Shown: positions 31,969 to 41,748 of the stretch, one piece after another
How positions within the stretch are numbered: the first letter of the stretch is position 1
Layout: the number at the start of each line of letters is the position of its first letter
Assembly (NCBI RefSeq): GCF_016746085.1
Contig: NZ_JAERTZ010000026.1
Coordinates: forward strand, 186,001-250,000
Length of the DNA stretch: 64,000 nucleotides
Reading direction: 5' to 3'
Source of the DNA: Zobellella iuensis
Lineage (GTDB): Bacteria; Pseudomonadota; Gammaproteobacteria; Enterobacterales; Aeromonadaceae
Program-made: the position numbers and the translations under genes
Notes under the pieces: model-generated
The model's database searches: none
What the model saw: only the letters and a program-made list of their open reading frames with translations
What the model was told of the DNA's origin: nothing

Positions 31969-34900
31969 TCAAGCCAGCAGGCTTAGCAGCGCCTGCACCG
32001 GATGCCTGACCGGCTGCCCTTCCATCCGCTTGACCTGGCTGCGGCAGGAGAAGCCGGTGGCCAGGCAGCGCTCACGGGGCAATTTGCTTATGGGCTCGGC
32101 CCAGCTCAGGCCATAGAGGGTTCTGGAACCTTCCAGGTTTCTGGTTTCGTGGCCGTAGGTACCGGCCATGCCGCAACAGCCCACCGCCACCGGCTCGAGC
32201 CGGGCGCCCAGGTGGCCGAAGATGTAGCCCCAGTCCTGATGGGTGGCGGGCTTGGCGGTTTTTTCGGTGCAGTGGCCGAACAGGTACCAAGGCTCGCCGG
32301 CCGGCTCCCGGGCCGGGATCTGCTCCAGCACCCGCAGCAGCCACTCCTGGGGCAGCAGCACCTCGAAGTCGCCCCGGGCCGGGCCCAGGATTTTCTCGTA
32401 TTCGTCCCGGTAGCAGAGCACCAGGGAGGGATCCACCCCCACCATGGGGATACCGAGCCGGGCCAGCCGGTTGAGGAACTGGGCGCTGTCGGCGGCCATG
32501 GCGGCGAAACGGCGCAAAAAGCCCTTGACGTGGGCCGCCTTGCCGTTGGGCTTGAACGGCAGCACCACCGGCGCGAAGCCGAGCGCCGTGGCCAGGCGCA
32601 CCAGATCGAACACCACCTGGGCATCGTAGAAGGAGGTGAAGGGATCCTGCACGATGAGCAGGGTTTTCGCCTTCTGCTCCGCGCTCAGGCCCTGCAGCCG
32701 GGCCAGGTCGAACTGGCCGGCCGGGCCGTCGGCCAGCAGGGTCTTGAGGCTGGGCTCGCTCACCAGGGGCATGTCCACCATGCCAAGCCAAGAGGCGGCG
32801 CCGCGCTTGACCCACTGGTTCTTCATCACCGGGTTGACCAGGCCCGGGGCCTTCGCCATCCAGGGGGTGTAGCTTTCCACCCAGGATACCAGGTAATCCT
32901 TGGGCGGGCGCTGGTAGCGTTGGTGGTAAAGCTGCAGGAAGCGGGCGCGGAAGGTGGGCACGTCCACCTTGATCGGACACTGGCTGGAGCAGGCCTTGCA
33001 GGCCAGGCAGCCGTCCATCGCCTCCTTCACCTCGTGGGAGAAGTCGTATTCGCCCCGGCGCCTGGCCAGGGTGTGCTTGATGCGCTCCACCATGCCCTTG
33101 ACGCTGCTGCCCCGGCTCATCACCGCCGCCTCCTCGGCCATGGGATCGAAGCCCTGGGCCGAGAGCTGGCGCAGCCACTCCCGCACCAGGCCGGCCCGGC
33201 CCTTGGGCGAGTGGCGCCGGTCGGCGGTGAGCTTCATCGAGGGGCACATGGGCGAGCGCACTTCGAAGTCGAAACAGAGCCCGTTGCCGTTGCAGTCCAT
33301 GGCCTGGGTGAAGCCGTCACGCACGTGCACCGGTATCTGCCGGTCGAAGAAGCCGCGCTTGGTGGCATCCACCGACACCAGTTGTTCCAGGCTGTCGAGC
33401 GGGGTGCAGATCTTGCCTGGGTTCAGCCGGTTGAAGGGATCGAAGGCCGACTTGATGCGGCGCAGCTCGGTAAACAGGGTTTCGCCGAAAAACACCGGGC
33501 TGTATTCGGAGCGGTAGCCCTTGCCGTGCTCGCCCCACATCAGGCCGCCGAATTTGGCGGTCAGCGCATTGACCTGGTCGGAAATGCGACGCAGCATCAC
33601 CTCCTGCTCCGGGTCGGTCAGGTCCAGCGCCGGGCGCACGTGCAGTACGCCGGCGTCCACATGGCCGAACATGCCATATTGCAGGCCGTTATCGTCGAGC
33701 AGTTGGCGGAATTCCATGATGTAGTCGGCCAGGTGCTCGGGCGGCACCGCCGTGTCCTCCACGAAGGCCACCGGCTTCTTGCGGCCCTTGGCATTGCCGA
33801 GCAGGCCCACCGCCTTCTTGCGCATGGCGTAGATGCGGTTGAGGGAGGCCAAATCGTCGCACCGCTGATAACCGATGATGCCCGCCTCGCCCCGTTCGAT
33901 GAGTTCGTCGAGCCGGGCGCAGAGGGCCTCGACCTTGTCGCGCTGGGCGGCTTCGTCCTGGTCGGCGTATTCCACCATGTTGAGGCCGTCCATCACCTTG
34001 CCCGGCACATCCTGGATAAGATTACTCACCGAATGCCAGATGATGTCTTCCCGCGCCAGGTTGAGCACCCTGGAGTCCACGGTTTCCACCGACAGCGCCT
34101 TGGCCTCCACCATCAGCGGGGCGTTGCGCAGGGCGGACTGGAAGCTGTCGTACTTGACGTTGACCAGGGTGCGGTAGTTGGGAATGGGGGTCAGATCCAG
34201 CCAGGCTTCAGTGATAAAGGCCAGCGACCCCTCGGAGCCGCACAGGATGCGGGTCAGATCCAGGGTATGGGTATGCTTGTCGTAAACATGTTTGAGGTCG
34301 TAGCCGGTCAGGAAGCGATTGAGCTTGGGGAAGCGGCGCTCTATCTCGCCCGCGTGCCCGGTGACGCTGTGGTAGACGCAGCGGTACAGCTCCCCTTCCC
34401 GGCTGTCTTCCTCGAGCTTCCGGTCCAGCGCCTCGCCTGACACCGGCCCGGTTTCGATAAGGGTGCCGTCCACCAGCACGGCGGTCACGCCCAGCACGTG
34501 ATCCGAGGTCTTGCCATAGACCAGGGAACCCTGGCCGGAGGCGTCGGTGTTGATCATGCCGCCGATGGTGGCCCTGTTGCTGGTGGACAGATCGGGAGAG
34601 AAGAAGAGCCCATGGGGCTGAACCAGCTGGTTCAGCTTGTCTTTCACCATGCCGGTCTGCACCCGTACCCTGCGGCCATCCGCATCCACGGTCAGCAACT
34701 GGTGCATATGGCGGGACAGGTCCACCACTATGTTGTCGTTGAGCGACTGGCCGTTGGTGCCGGTGCCGCCGCCCCTGGGCGCGAAGCGGATGTCCTTGTA
34801 GGCCTCCTTCCCGGCCAGGGTCAGCATCACCACCAGATCCTGGCTGGAGCGGGGAAACACCACCGCCTGCGGCAGGCACTGGTAGACGCTGTTGTCGGTG

Positions 34901-35025
34901 GCTACCGCCAGCCGGCTGGCGTAGCTGCGTTCTATGTCACCGCGAAAACCGCTGCCGGCCAAGGCCTCGAGAAACGAAAAATAGGTGGGGTGTATCTGCT
35001 GCTGCAGATCAATCCTTGGGATCAT
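31969..35025 (-). CDS. ydiJ: FAD-linked oxidase / Fe-S protein YdiJ (D-2-hydroxyglutarate dehydrogenase type)
   Basis: Large flavo-iron-sulfur dehydrogenase, 1018 residues as in E. coli YdiJ (1018), which oxidises D-2-hydroxyglutarate. N-terminal PCMH FAD domain (VFPRSSQDLVVML, RFAPRGGGTGTNGQSLND, TIGGMINTDASGQGSLVYGK), FAD-oxidase C domain (middle), then a ferredoxin-like part with CLACKACSSQCPIKVDVP near residue 670 and a CCG domain with VGCCGMAGTYG near 970. ATG at 35025. It is alone on its strand and divergent from tyrS. Substrate by homology only. Confidence 0.93.
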   Translation of the reverse strand: MIPRIDLQQQIHPTYFSFLEALAGSGFRGDIERSYASRLAVATDNSVYQCLPQAVVFPRSSQDLVVMLTLAGKEAYKDIRFAPRGGGTGTNGQSLNDNIVVDLSRHMHQLLTVDADGRRVRVQTGMVKDKLNQLVQPHGLFFSPDLSTSNRATIGGMINTDASGQGSLVYGKTSDHVLGVTAVLVDGTLIETGPVSGEALDRKLEEDSREGELYRCVYHSVTGHAGEIERRFPKLNRFLTGYDLKHVYDKHTHTLDLTRILCGSEGSLAFITEAWLDLTPIPNYRTLVNVKYDSFQSALRNAPLMVEAKALSVETVDSRVLNLAREDIIWHSVSNLIQDVPGKVMDGLNMVEYADQDEAAQRDKVEALCARLDELIERGEAGIIGYQRCDDLASLNRIYAMRKKAVGLLGNAKGRKKPVAFVEDTAVPPEHLADYIMEFRQLLDDNGLQYGMFGHVDAGVLHVRPALDLTDPEQEVMLRRISDQVNALTAKFGGLMWGEHGKGYRSEYSPVFFGETLFTELRRIKSAFDPFNRLNPGKICTPLDSLEQLVSVDATKRGFFDRQIPVHVRDGFTQAMDCNGNGLCFDFEVRSPMCPSMKLTADRRHSPKGRAGLVREWLRQLSAQGFDPMAEEAAVMSRGSSVKGMVERIKHTLARRRGEYDFSHEVKEAMDGCLACKACSSQCPIKVDVPTFRARFLQLYHQRYQRPPKDYLVSWVESYTPWMAKAPGLVNPVMKNQWVKRGAASWLGMVDMPLVSEPSLKTLLADGPAGQFDLARLQGLSAEQKAKTLLIVQDPFTSFYDAQVVFDLVRLATALGFAPVVLPFKPNGKAAHVKGFLRRFAAMAADSAQFLNRLARLGIPMVGVDPSLVLCYRDEYEKILGPARGDFEVLLPQEWLLRVLEQIPAREPAGEPWYLFGHCTEKTAKPATHQDWGYIFGHLGARLEPVAVGCCGMAGTYGHETRNLEGSRTLYGLSWAEPISKLPRERCLATGFSCRSQVKRMEGQPVRHPVQALLSLLA

Positions 35026-35239
35026 AACGACCTGTCCCCTTTATATCCTGAATGCGCCCAGAGAGGCGTCCAGTATACACCCGGGGGGGCTGCCGGGGCG
35101 AGCGGCGAGACAGGGGACCACCGTAGACAAGTCGCCGTGGATTCGGCCTGATCTGCCCCAACTGTCCCTTTAGGGACATGGCCGGAAACGACCGGGCACG
35201 GCAGCATAAGCTATCTGAATCCATTATTGCGGAGCCATA

Positions 35240-36517
35240 GTGACCTCTATCCATCCCCTGCTGGACCATCTGAAACAACGGGGGCTTATCGCCCAGGTTT
35301 CCGATGAAATCGCCCTGACACGGCATCTCGAGAGCGGCTCCCGGGTGCTCTATTGCGGTTTCGATCCTACCGCCGGCAGCCTGCATATCGGCCACCTGGT
35401 GCCCTTGCTGATGTTGCGCCGCTTCCTGGCCGCCGGCCACCGGGTGGTCGCCCTGATCGGCGGCGCCACCGGCCTGATCGGCGACCCCAGCTTCAAGGCC
35501 ACCGAACGCAGCCTGAACAGCGCCGATACCGTGCAGGGCTGGGTGGACAGCCTGGCTGAACAGATAGGCCGCTTGCTGGACGTAAACGAGGAGGCGCGGG
35601 TACGGCTGGTCAACAACGCCGACTGGATGGGCACCATGGACGTGCTCGGTTTCTTGCGGGACATCGGCAAGCACTTTTCGGTCAACGCCATGATCGCCAA
35701 GGAATCGGTCAGGCAACGGCTGGCCCGGCCCGAACAGGGGCTGTCGTTTACCGAGTTCTCCTACTCCCTGTTGCAGTCCTACGACTTCGCGCTGCTCAAC
35801 CGGGAGCTCGACTGTACCCTGCAGATCGGCGGCAACGATCAATGGGGCAATATCACCAGCGGTATCGATCTGACGCGCCGCCTCAACCGGCAGCGGGTAT
35901 TCGGGCTGACCCTGCCGCTGATCACCAAGGCCGATGGCACCAAATTCGGCAAGACCGAGACCGGCACCGTCTGGCTGGATCCGGCCAAGACCTCGCCCTA
36001 CGCCTTCTACCAGTTCTGGCTGAACACCGCCGATGCCGATGTGTACGCTTTCCTCCGTTACTACACCTTCTTGTCCCTGGCGGAGATAGCGACGATTGAA
36101 CGGGCGGATAACAGCGGTCCGGGCAAGCCCAGGGCCCAGGAGGTGCTGGCCACCGAACTGACCCGGATGGTGCATGGCGAGGCGGCCCTGGCCGGTGCCG
36201 GGCGCATCAGCAGGGCGCTGTTTTCAGGCGACTTCAGCCGGCTCGGCGCCGACGAGTTCGCCCAACTGGAGCAGGACGGTATTCCCATGAGCACCACGGG
36301 TGAACCGGACGCACTGCCTCCCCTGCTGGTGCAGGCGGGCCTGGCCGGTTCCCATCGCCAGGCCCGGGAATTGATCGCCCAGGGCGCCATCACCGTCAAC
36401 GGCATCCAGGCCCATGGTGAGTCCCTTTCTGGCCATGCGCGGCTGCACCGGCATTACCTGGTGTTGCGCCGGGGCAAGAAACACTTCCACCTGCTCAAGG
36501 TACGGGATAAGGCCTGA
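35240..36517 (+). CDS. tyrS: Tyrosyl-tRNA synthetase
   Basis: Class I synthetase charging tRNA-Tyr. 425 residues (E. coli 424). Shows [18 protein letters not shown] with the HIGH motif, [13 protein letters not shown] and [12 protein letters not shown] for tyrosine binding, KFGKT as the KMSKS loop, and a C-terminal S4 domain ([18 protein letters not shown]). The start is a GTG at 35240 with GGAG 7 bases ahead. The 214-base gap before it holds a small palindrome TGTCCCTTTAGGGACA (35163-35178) of unknown role. Confidence 0.97.
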   Translation: MTSIHPLLDHLKQRGLIAQVSDEIALTRHLESGSRVLYCGFDPTAGSLHIGHLVPLLMLRRFLAAGHRVVALIGGATGLIGDPSFKATERSLNSADTVQGWVDSLAEQIGRLLDVNEEARVRLVNNADWMGTMDVLGFLRDIGKHFSVNAMIAKESVRQRLARPEQGLSFTEFSYSLLQSYDFALLNRELDCTLQIGGNDQWGNITSGIDLTRRLNRQRVFGLTLPLITKADGTKFGKTETGTVWLDPAKTSPYAFYQFWLNTADADVYAFLRYYTFLSLAEIATIERADNSGPGKPRAQEVLATELTRMVHGEAALAGAGRISRALFSGDFSRLGADEFAQLEQDGIPMSTTGEPDALPPLLVQAGLAGSHRQARELIAQGAITVNGIQAHGESLSGHARLHRHYLVLRRGKKHFHLLKVRDKA

Positions 36518-36536
36518 GCCAACGACGGCCACCTTG

Positions 36537-37427
36537 TTAGCGGCTACGTCGCCCGCCGCCGCTCCGTTTGCCGGCGGTATCAGGCTTCCCGCGCCCCGAG
36601 CCCGTCGAGCGCGCTCCCGGGGCCGCCGCTTTAGTTCTGCCGTCCTGGCCGACCCTCGGCCCCTTGCGGGCCGCCTTGGGCACATCGAGGCGGGACGCTT
36701 CCTCGGTTTTGCTCGAGCCCTCGACCATGGCATTGATCACCGCCAGTTCCTGGACGCTGACTTCTCGCCACTGGCCCGGCTTGAGGTTGCCCAGGGCGAT
36801 GTTCATGATCCGGATGCGCTTCAGGCTGGTGACCTGAAACCCCAGGTACTCCGCCATCCGCCGGATCTGCCGGTTCAACCCCTGGGTCAGGATGATATTG
36901 AAGGTCTTCGGCCCTATTTTGCGTACCTTGCAGGGCTTGGTCACGGTGTCGAGAATGGGCACTCCCGCCGCCATGCGGGCAACAAAGTCGTCGGTGATGG
37001 GCTTGTCTACCGACACGATATATTCCTTCTCGTGGGCGTTGCCGGCACGCAGTATCTTGTTGACGATATCGCCGTCGTTGGTGAGCAGGATCAGGCCGGA
37101 CGACGGCTTGTCGAGGCGGCCGATGGGGAAAATCCGCGCCTGGTAGTTGACCGCGTCGACGATGTTGCCGGGAATGGCCTGATCGGTGGTGCAGGTAATG
37201 CCGATGGGCTTGTTATAGACCAGGTAAACCGGCTGAGGCTTGCTCCGCAAGGGTTTGCCGTTGATGGTGATCTTGTCCGCCGGCGTCACCTTGACGCCCA
37301 TGCCGGCCACCTGGCCGTTCACGGCCACCTGCCCCTGCTCAATCAGCCGGTCGGCCTCACGGCGGGAGCAGATGCCGGTTTCACTGATAAATTTGTTCAG
37401 GCGGGTGCCGCCGTTGTCTGCTGTCAT
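36537..37427 (-). CDS. rluF: 23S rRNA pseudouridine(2604) synthase
   Basis: Modifies U2604 of 23S rRNA. From the ATG at 37427 it has 296 residues: N-terminal S4 domain (TRLNKFISETGICSRREADR), catalytic IGRLDKPSSGLILLTNDGD, ILRAGNAHEKEYIVSVDKP and LTQGLNRQIRRMAEYLGF, which fit RluF better than RluB. A basic, low-complexity tail (about residues 240-296, ending GKRSGGGRRSR) is usual for RluF. Convergent with tyrS, 19 bases apart. The frame is open upstream to 37529 without homology. Confidence 0.94.
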   Translation of the reverse strand: MTADNGGTRLNKFISETGICSRREADRLIEQGQVAVNGQVAGMGVKVTPADKITINGKPLRSKPQPVYLVYNKPIGITCTTDQAIPGNIVDAVNYQARIFPIGRLDKPSSGLILLTNDGDIVNKILRAGNAHEKEYIVSVDKPITDDFVARMAAGVPILDTVTKPCKVRKIGPKTFNIILTQGLNRQIRRMAEYLGFQVTSLKRIRIMNIALGNLKPGQWREVSVQELAVINAMVEGSSKTEEASRLDVPKAARKGPRVGQDGRTKAAAPGARSTGSGRGKPDTAGKRSGGGRRSR

Positions 37428-37555
37428 GGGCCCTGAAGCTCTCCCTCGGTGGCGATAAACCGGCCCAATCCGGACGGACCCGGGGCGGTTTTGCTGAAAA
37501 GCGGCAGTGTAGGCGCCCGGGCCAGCCATCGCAAGCCCCTTCCCCGGGCAGCCAG

Positions 37556-38023
37556 CTAGAGCCAGCGCCTGACCCGGGCACAGTAGTCGAGGTATGGCTT
37601 CCCGAATTTAGCGGCCAGCGCCCGCTCTTCCGCCGCTATCTGCACCCGGTTCATATAGATGACGAAGGCCGCCAGCCAGAGCAGGTTGAACAGGCTGCCG
37701 AGCCAGAGCAACCAGGCCAGCAACAGCAGCAGGTCGGCCAGGTAGATGGGATTGCGCGAGCGGCGAAAGACCCCTGTGGTCACCAGGTGCGACGCCTGCT
37801 CCGGATGAAAAGGCAGCACAGTGGTATGGGCCCGGAGCAGCTGCCACGCCGCCACCGCCATCAGCGCCAGCCCCGCCGCCAGCACCAGCAGGGCAGCCAA
37901 GCCCTGGCCGGCAAAGGCCTGCCCGCCGCTCCAGCGCCGGACCAGCCACATCAGGCCGGCGGTCAACGCCACCACGCCGGGCGGCGGCAGCCACAGCAGA
38001 CGGCGCAGGGTGGCCGGGCGCAT
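37556..38023 (-). CDS. Isoprenylcysteine carboxyl methyltransferase-like membrane protein
   Basis: Membrane methyltransferase of the ICMT/PEMT fold (155 residues, four or five helices). The family signature is clear: LVTTGVFRRSRNPIYLADLL, then IAAEERALAAKFGKPYLDYC and a final VRRWL (G-x-x-R-x-x-RNPxY ... EE ... FG-xx-Y). The real substrate is unknown in bacteria. Its ATG at 38023 overlaps the stop of the SulP gene by one base (TGATG), with GGAG ahead, so the two are translationally coupled. Confidence 0.85.
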   Translation of the reverse strand: MRPATLRRLLWLPPPGVVALTAGLMWLVRRWSGGQAFAGQGLAALLVLAAGLALMAVAAWQLLRAHTTVLPFHPEQASHLVTTGVFRRSRNPIYLADLLLLLAWLLWLGSLFNLLWLAAFVIYMNRVQIAAEERALAAKFGKPYLDYCARVRRWL

Positions 38024-39780
38024 CAGGACTCCGCCAGCCATTCTCGCGGCGATGCCGGTGCGGCAGGCGAGGCCTCCGCCACCGGCTCTTCCGGCTCCCG
38101 GTAGCAACGGGTCATGCGCAAGGCTTCATACAAATCCGGATAAAGCAGGATACCGTCTTCGCCCACCCGGATGCCGGCCTGGTGCAGCCAGTGGGTCATC
38201 TGGCTGCGCCGGCCGGCCATCACCATGTGAATGCCGCGCCGCTTCAGCTCCTTGTGCAGCTCCCCCACCATGCTCATCACGCTGATATCCTGGTGGGTAA
38301 AACAGGAGACCGCATCGATGATCAGGCACTTGGGCTGGTATTTCTCCCCGTTTAGCAACAGCAGCACCCGGCGTTTGAAATAGGATGCATTGAAATAGGT
38401 CAGCGGTGAATTAAAGCGGTAGATCAGCACCCCGGTGACGGCCTTGACCTCTTCGTTATGGCCCAGGGTATGGACTATGCCCTCCTCATTCATGCCCATC
38501 AGTTGATCGGTCGGTCGCATCACATTGCGCAAAAACTGGAACAACCCCAACAGTACCGCCAGGGTAATGCCGGGAATCACCCCCATGAACAACACCCCGA
38601 CGAAGGTGATCCAGGCCAGCCAGAAGGCGGCGTTGTCCGAGTGGCGCAGCGCCCACTGACCGCGCAGATCAATCAGTGACAGCGAGGCCATCACCAGCAC
38701 TATGCCCAGCGCCGCGGTGGGAATATATTGCAGCGGCGCGGTCAGCAAAAAGGTGACCAGGGCGATCACGGTAGCGGCAACGACGGATACCAGCTGGCTC
38801 TTGCCGCCGTTGGCGTCATTGACCGCGGTGCGCGAGTCGGCCCCGCTGATGGCGAACCCCTGGGACACCGCCGACGCCAGGTTGGCCATGCCGAGGGCAC
38901 GAAATTCCTTGTCGGCGTCGATTTCATAGCCGTTTTTGGCGGCAAAGCTGCGGGCGGTGAGCATCATCGACACGAAGCTCACCATCGCCAGGTTGAGTGC
39001 CGGCAGTACCAGCTCCCGCATCAGGCCGGGGGGAAACTCGGGGATCTGCAACGACGGAATGCCCCCGCTGATGGTTCCCACCACCATGATACCGGCCCGC
39101 TCCGGCCCAAGCCCCCACAACAGGGCGGCGGTGACGGCCAGCGCCAGCATGCTGCTGGGCCACTGGGGACGGAAACGACGGCAGGCCAGCATCACCGCCA
39201 AGGCCAGCAGGCTGATGCCCAGGGTGGGCCAATGGATAAGCGACAGGTAATTGGGGGCCGCGGCTATCCGTTCAATCAATTCGGACTCGTCGAAGGTAAA
39301 GCCGAAGATACTCGACAGCTGACCGACCATGATGGTGATGGCCACCCCGTTAAGCAGCCCCAGCAGAATCGGACGGGACAGAAAATCGGCCAGTACCCCC
39401 AGTTTGAACCGGCTGGCGATCAGGCACCAGAAGCCGGTCATGGCGGTCATGGTCATCACCAGTTGCCAGTGCCGGGTGGCATCACCCGCCGCCAGGGGGG
39501 TGACCACGGCGGCAATCACGGCACAGGTGGCGGCGTCGGGTCCGACGATCAACTGACGGGAAGTGCCGAACAGGGCATAGGCCAGCATCGGCAGTATGCA
39601 GGAATAGAGTCCCACCACGGCCCCCACCCCGGCCAGCTCCGCATAGGCGATGGCCACCGGCAGCGCCACCGCCGCCACCGACAGGCCGGCGCGCAGATCC
39701 GGCAGCAACCAGGCCCGCTGATACTCCAGCAATGCCACCAGTCCCGGCATCCAGCGAGCCAGGGTGAAAAAATCGCGCAT
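38023..39780 (-). CDS. SulP family inorganic anion transporter with STAS domain
   Basis: Secondary transporter for sulfate, bicarbonate or dicarboxylates (SLC26/SulP), 585 residues. The N-terminal part has about 12-14 helices with VALPVAIAYAELAGVGAVVG and GISGADSRTAVN-like transport motifs (here FAISGADSRTAVNDANGGKS); the STAS domain covers about residues 440-560 (CLIIDAVSCFTHQDISVM). Which anion is carried cannot be told. It starts at an ATG at 39780 and is coupled to the methyltransferase-like gene. Confidence 0.92.
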   Translation of the reverse strand: MRDFFTLARWMPGLVALLEYQRAWLLPDLRAGLSVAAVALPVAIAYAELAGVGAVVGLYSCILPMLAYALFGTSRQLIVGPDAATCAVIAAVVTPLAAGDATRHWQLVMTMTAMTGFWCLIASRFKLGVLADFLSRPILLGLLNGVAITIMVGQLSSIFGFTFDESELIERIAAAPNYLSLIHWPTLGISLLALAVMLACRRFRPQWPSSMLALAVTAALLWGLGPERAGIMVVGTISGGIPSLQIPEFPPGLMRELVLPALNLAMVSFVSMMLTARSFAAKNGYEIDADKEFRALGMANLASAVSQGFAISGADSRTAVNDANGGKSQLVSVVAATVIALVTFLLTAPLQYIPTAALGIVLVMASLSLIDLRGQWALRHSDNAAFWLAWITFVGVLFMGVIPGITLAVLLGLFQFLRNVMRPTDQLMGMNEEGIVHTLGHNEEVKAVTGVLIYRFNSPLTYFNASYFKRRVLLLLNGEKYQPKCLIIDAVSCFTHQDISVMSMVGELHKELKRRGIHMVMAGRRSQMTHWLHQAGIRVGEDGILLYPDLYEALRMTRCYREPEEPVAEASPAAPASPREWLAES

Positions 39781-39881
39781 TTTTCAACCACTTGCAATTA
39801 GTTATCCGGTCTTAATTATAGGGCGACAAAGCGGCAAAGTGCGCGAGCGCCACCACAGTTAGTAGAAACAGCGGCGGCGGT

Positions 39882-40493
39882 TCAGCATCCGGCCAGGGCG
39901 GGACGCCCATTTACCCGGGCCAGCCAGCGCTGGATATGGGGCATGGATGTCACCTCCATCCCCAGCCGCGGCAGGAAGCCTATCAGCACATAGGCGGCGA
40001 TATCGGCGATGGAATAGCGCTCCCCCGCCAGGTAATCCGCTTCCGCCAGGCGCCGCTCCAGCCGGGGCAGGAACGCCTGTACCCGCGCCCTGGACTCCTC
40101 GCCCCAGGCGGGGACGCAGGTTTCCCTATCCCGATACACCCCGCTCAGATTGCGGAAGGCCTGAAAGGCCGGGATCAGCCCGTCCAGCTCTACGATACGG
40201 TGCCACATCTCCACCCGGGCCCGGGCCAGGGGACTGTCGCCGAACAGGGCGAGCTCATCCGGGTACAGCTCATCGAAATAGCGGCAGATGTCCACCGATT
40301 CGCACAGGTAGCTGCCGTCGTCGAGCTCCAGCAAGGGGATGCGTCCGTTGGCGCTGATCGCCTTGAATTCCTCGGTGAGGTTGGCACCGGCGCGCACGTC
40401 CACCTGAATACGTGCGATGTCCACGCCTTTTTCGGCCAGAAAGATATTCAGCCGCCGGGCGCTGGGGGTGGTCGCCAGCTCATACAGTTTCAT
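39882..40493 (-). CDS. Glutathione S-transferase family protein
   Basis: Cytosolic GST, 203 residues from the ATG at 40493 (AAGG upstream). N-terminal thioredoxin fold (KLYELATTPSARRLNIFLAE, then NGRIPLLELDDGSYLCESV with the cis-Pro and the Glu-Ser glutathione site) and C-terminal helical domain with the ERYSIADIAAYV hydrophobic-staple motif. The substrate is unknown. It stands alone, between sulP (same strand) and the divergent REC-CheC gene. Confidence 0.9.
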   Translation of the reverse strand: MKLYELATTPSARRLNIFLAEKGVDIARIQVDVRAGANLTEEFKAISANGRIPLLELDDGSYLCESVDICRYFDELYPDELALFGDSPLARARVEMWHRIVELDGLIPAFQAFRNLSGVYRDRETCVPAWGEESRARVQAFLPRLERRLAEADYLAGERYSIADIAAYVLIGFLPRLGMEVTSMPHIQRWLARVNGRPALAGC

Positions 40494-40740
40494 AGGGTAA
40501 CCTTGTCGTGGTGGGCTCATGGCCCTGAACTCTAGATGATCCGGGCTTGCGCCGCCAATATCGGGGGAATGCCGTCACTCGCGCTAAGGTCGCCCATATC
40601 GCAAAAATAGAATCCGATTATCCGGATTGCGACCTCGGTGCCGTTTGTTGCCTGTCCACCGACGCCAAAGTATGGTTGAATAATCCTCTGCCAGCCCGGC
40701 AACCGCTTTCCCATCCCATGACCAACAGGCTCCCGATGGC

Positions 40741-41745
40741 ATGACGACACGCATTCTGATTTGTGACGACTCCGTCCTGGCACGCAAGCAAATGGCCAGA
40801 TCCCTGCCCGGTGACTGGGAGGTGCAGCTTGATTTCGCCGAACATGGCCGCGCGGCCCTGGAACACTTGCACACCCGGGGTGCCGATGTGCTGTTCCTGG
40901 ATCTGAACATGCCGGAGCTGGATGGCTATGGTGTGCTGGAAGCCATAAAAAAAGCGGACCTGCCGGTGATGACGCTGGTGGTGTCCGGCGATATCCAGCC
41001 CCAGGCACGTGACCGGGTCAGGGCGCTGGGCGCCATGGGCTTTGTTAAAAAGCCCATCGATGGCCAGGAACTGGTCGGCCTGCTGCGTCGGTATGGCCTC
41101 TACCAGCCAGCGGCCATGGCGCCGAGCCAGCCGAGGGATAACGCCCCTGATGAGCCGTCGTTATCGCTGCATGATTACCTGCAGGAGTTGGCCAACGTCG
41201 CCATGGGCCAGGCCTCGGATCTGCTGGCCCGCCTGTTTGACGTCTTTATCCGTCAACCCATCCCCCGGGTCGCGCGCATCGCCCGCAGCGAACTCAGCAT
41301 GGCCATTTCCGCGGTGGAAAGCAGCTGCTATTCGGCCGTGTGCCAAGGGTTCGTGGGCGCCGGCGTGTCCGGCGAGGCGCTGCTGCTGTTTTCCGATGCC
41401 AGCATAGAGGAAATGTCCCGGTTGTTGCATTACGACGCCCCCACCACCAGGGCACCGGAAGTCGAGATCCTGATGGACATGTCGAGCATCTTGTTCGGCG
41501 CCTTTCTCAAGGGGATGGGGGATCAACTCGATATCCGCCTGGGGCTGGGGCACCCGACGGTCCTCGGCCGGCACCAGCGGATAGATGTATTGCTCGAGCA
41601 TCACAGCAAGCAAAGCGAGCAATTGCTGTGCATCGAGATCCCTTACGCCATCGAACATCACCACATTCACTGCAACCTGCTGGTGCTGCTGACGGAGGAG
41701 TCGGTCCGCCGGCTGGAGCAGCGCCTGTTTTATCTGACGGAGTAA
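40741..41745 (+). CDS. Response regulator with CheC/CheX-like output domain
   Basis: 334 residues. Receiver domain (about 1-120): acidic pair Asp9-Asp10 (LICDDSVLARKQM), phospho-acceptor Asp54 (LFLDLNMPELDGYG), Ser82 and Lys104 (GFVKKPID). After a short linker comes a CheC/CheX-type domain (about 145-334). CheC phosphatases use ExxN in SxxxExxN; the matching stretch LMDMSSILFG has Asp for Glu and Ser for Asn, so phosphatase activity may be lost. It ends 3 bases before the PAS-GGDEF gene, an operon pair; no histidine kinase is nearby. Confidence 0.82.
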   Translation: MTTRILICDDSVLARKQMARSLPGDWEVQLDFAEHGRAALEHLHTRGADVLFLDLNMPELDGYGVLEAIKKADLPVMTLVVSGDIQPQARDRVRALGAMGFVKKPIDGQELVGLLRRYGLYQPAAMAPSQPRDNAPDEPSLSLHDYLQELANVAMGQASDLLARLFDVFIRQPIPRVARIARSELSMAISAVESSCYSAVCQGFVGAGVSGEALLLFSDASIEEMSRLLHYDAPTTRAPEVEILMDMSSILFGAFLKGMGDQLDIRLGLGHPTVLGRHQRIDVLLEHHSKQSEQLLCIEIPYAIEHHHIHCNLLVLLTEESVRRLEQRLFYLTE

Positions 41746-41748
41746 AGG

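Noticed and set aside
29132-34440. Very long ORFs on the plus strand opposite deaD and ydiJ (over 600 and 800 codons)
   Set aside because: They mirror real genes in a GC-rich genome, have low-complexity His/Gln/Gly-rich translations and no family motifs. The same applies to the long frame opposite purL at 55977-58187.
35163-35178. Palindrome TGTCCCTTTAGGGACA upstream of tyrS
   Set aside because: Could be an operator, but a 6-bp arm dyad of this kind is expected by chance at this window size and no regulator is suggested by context.
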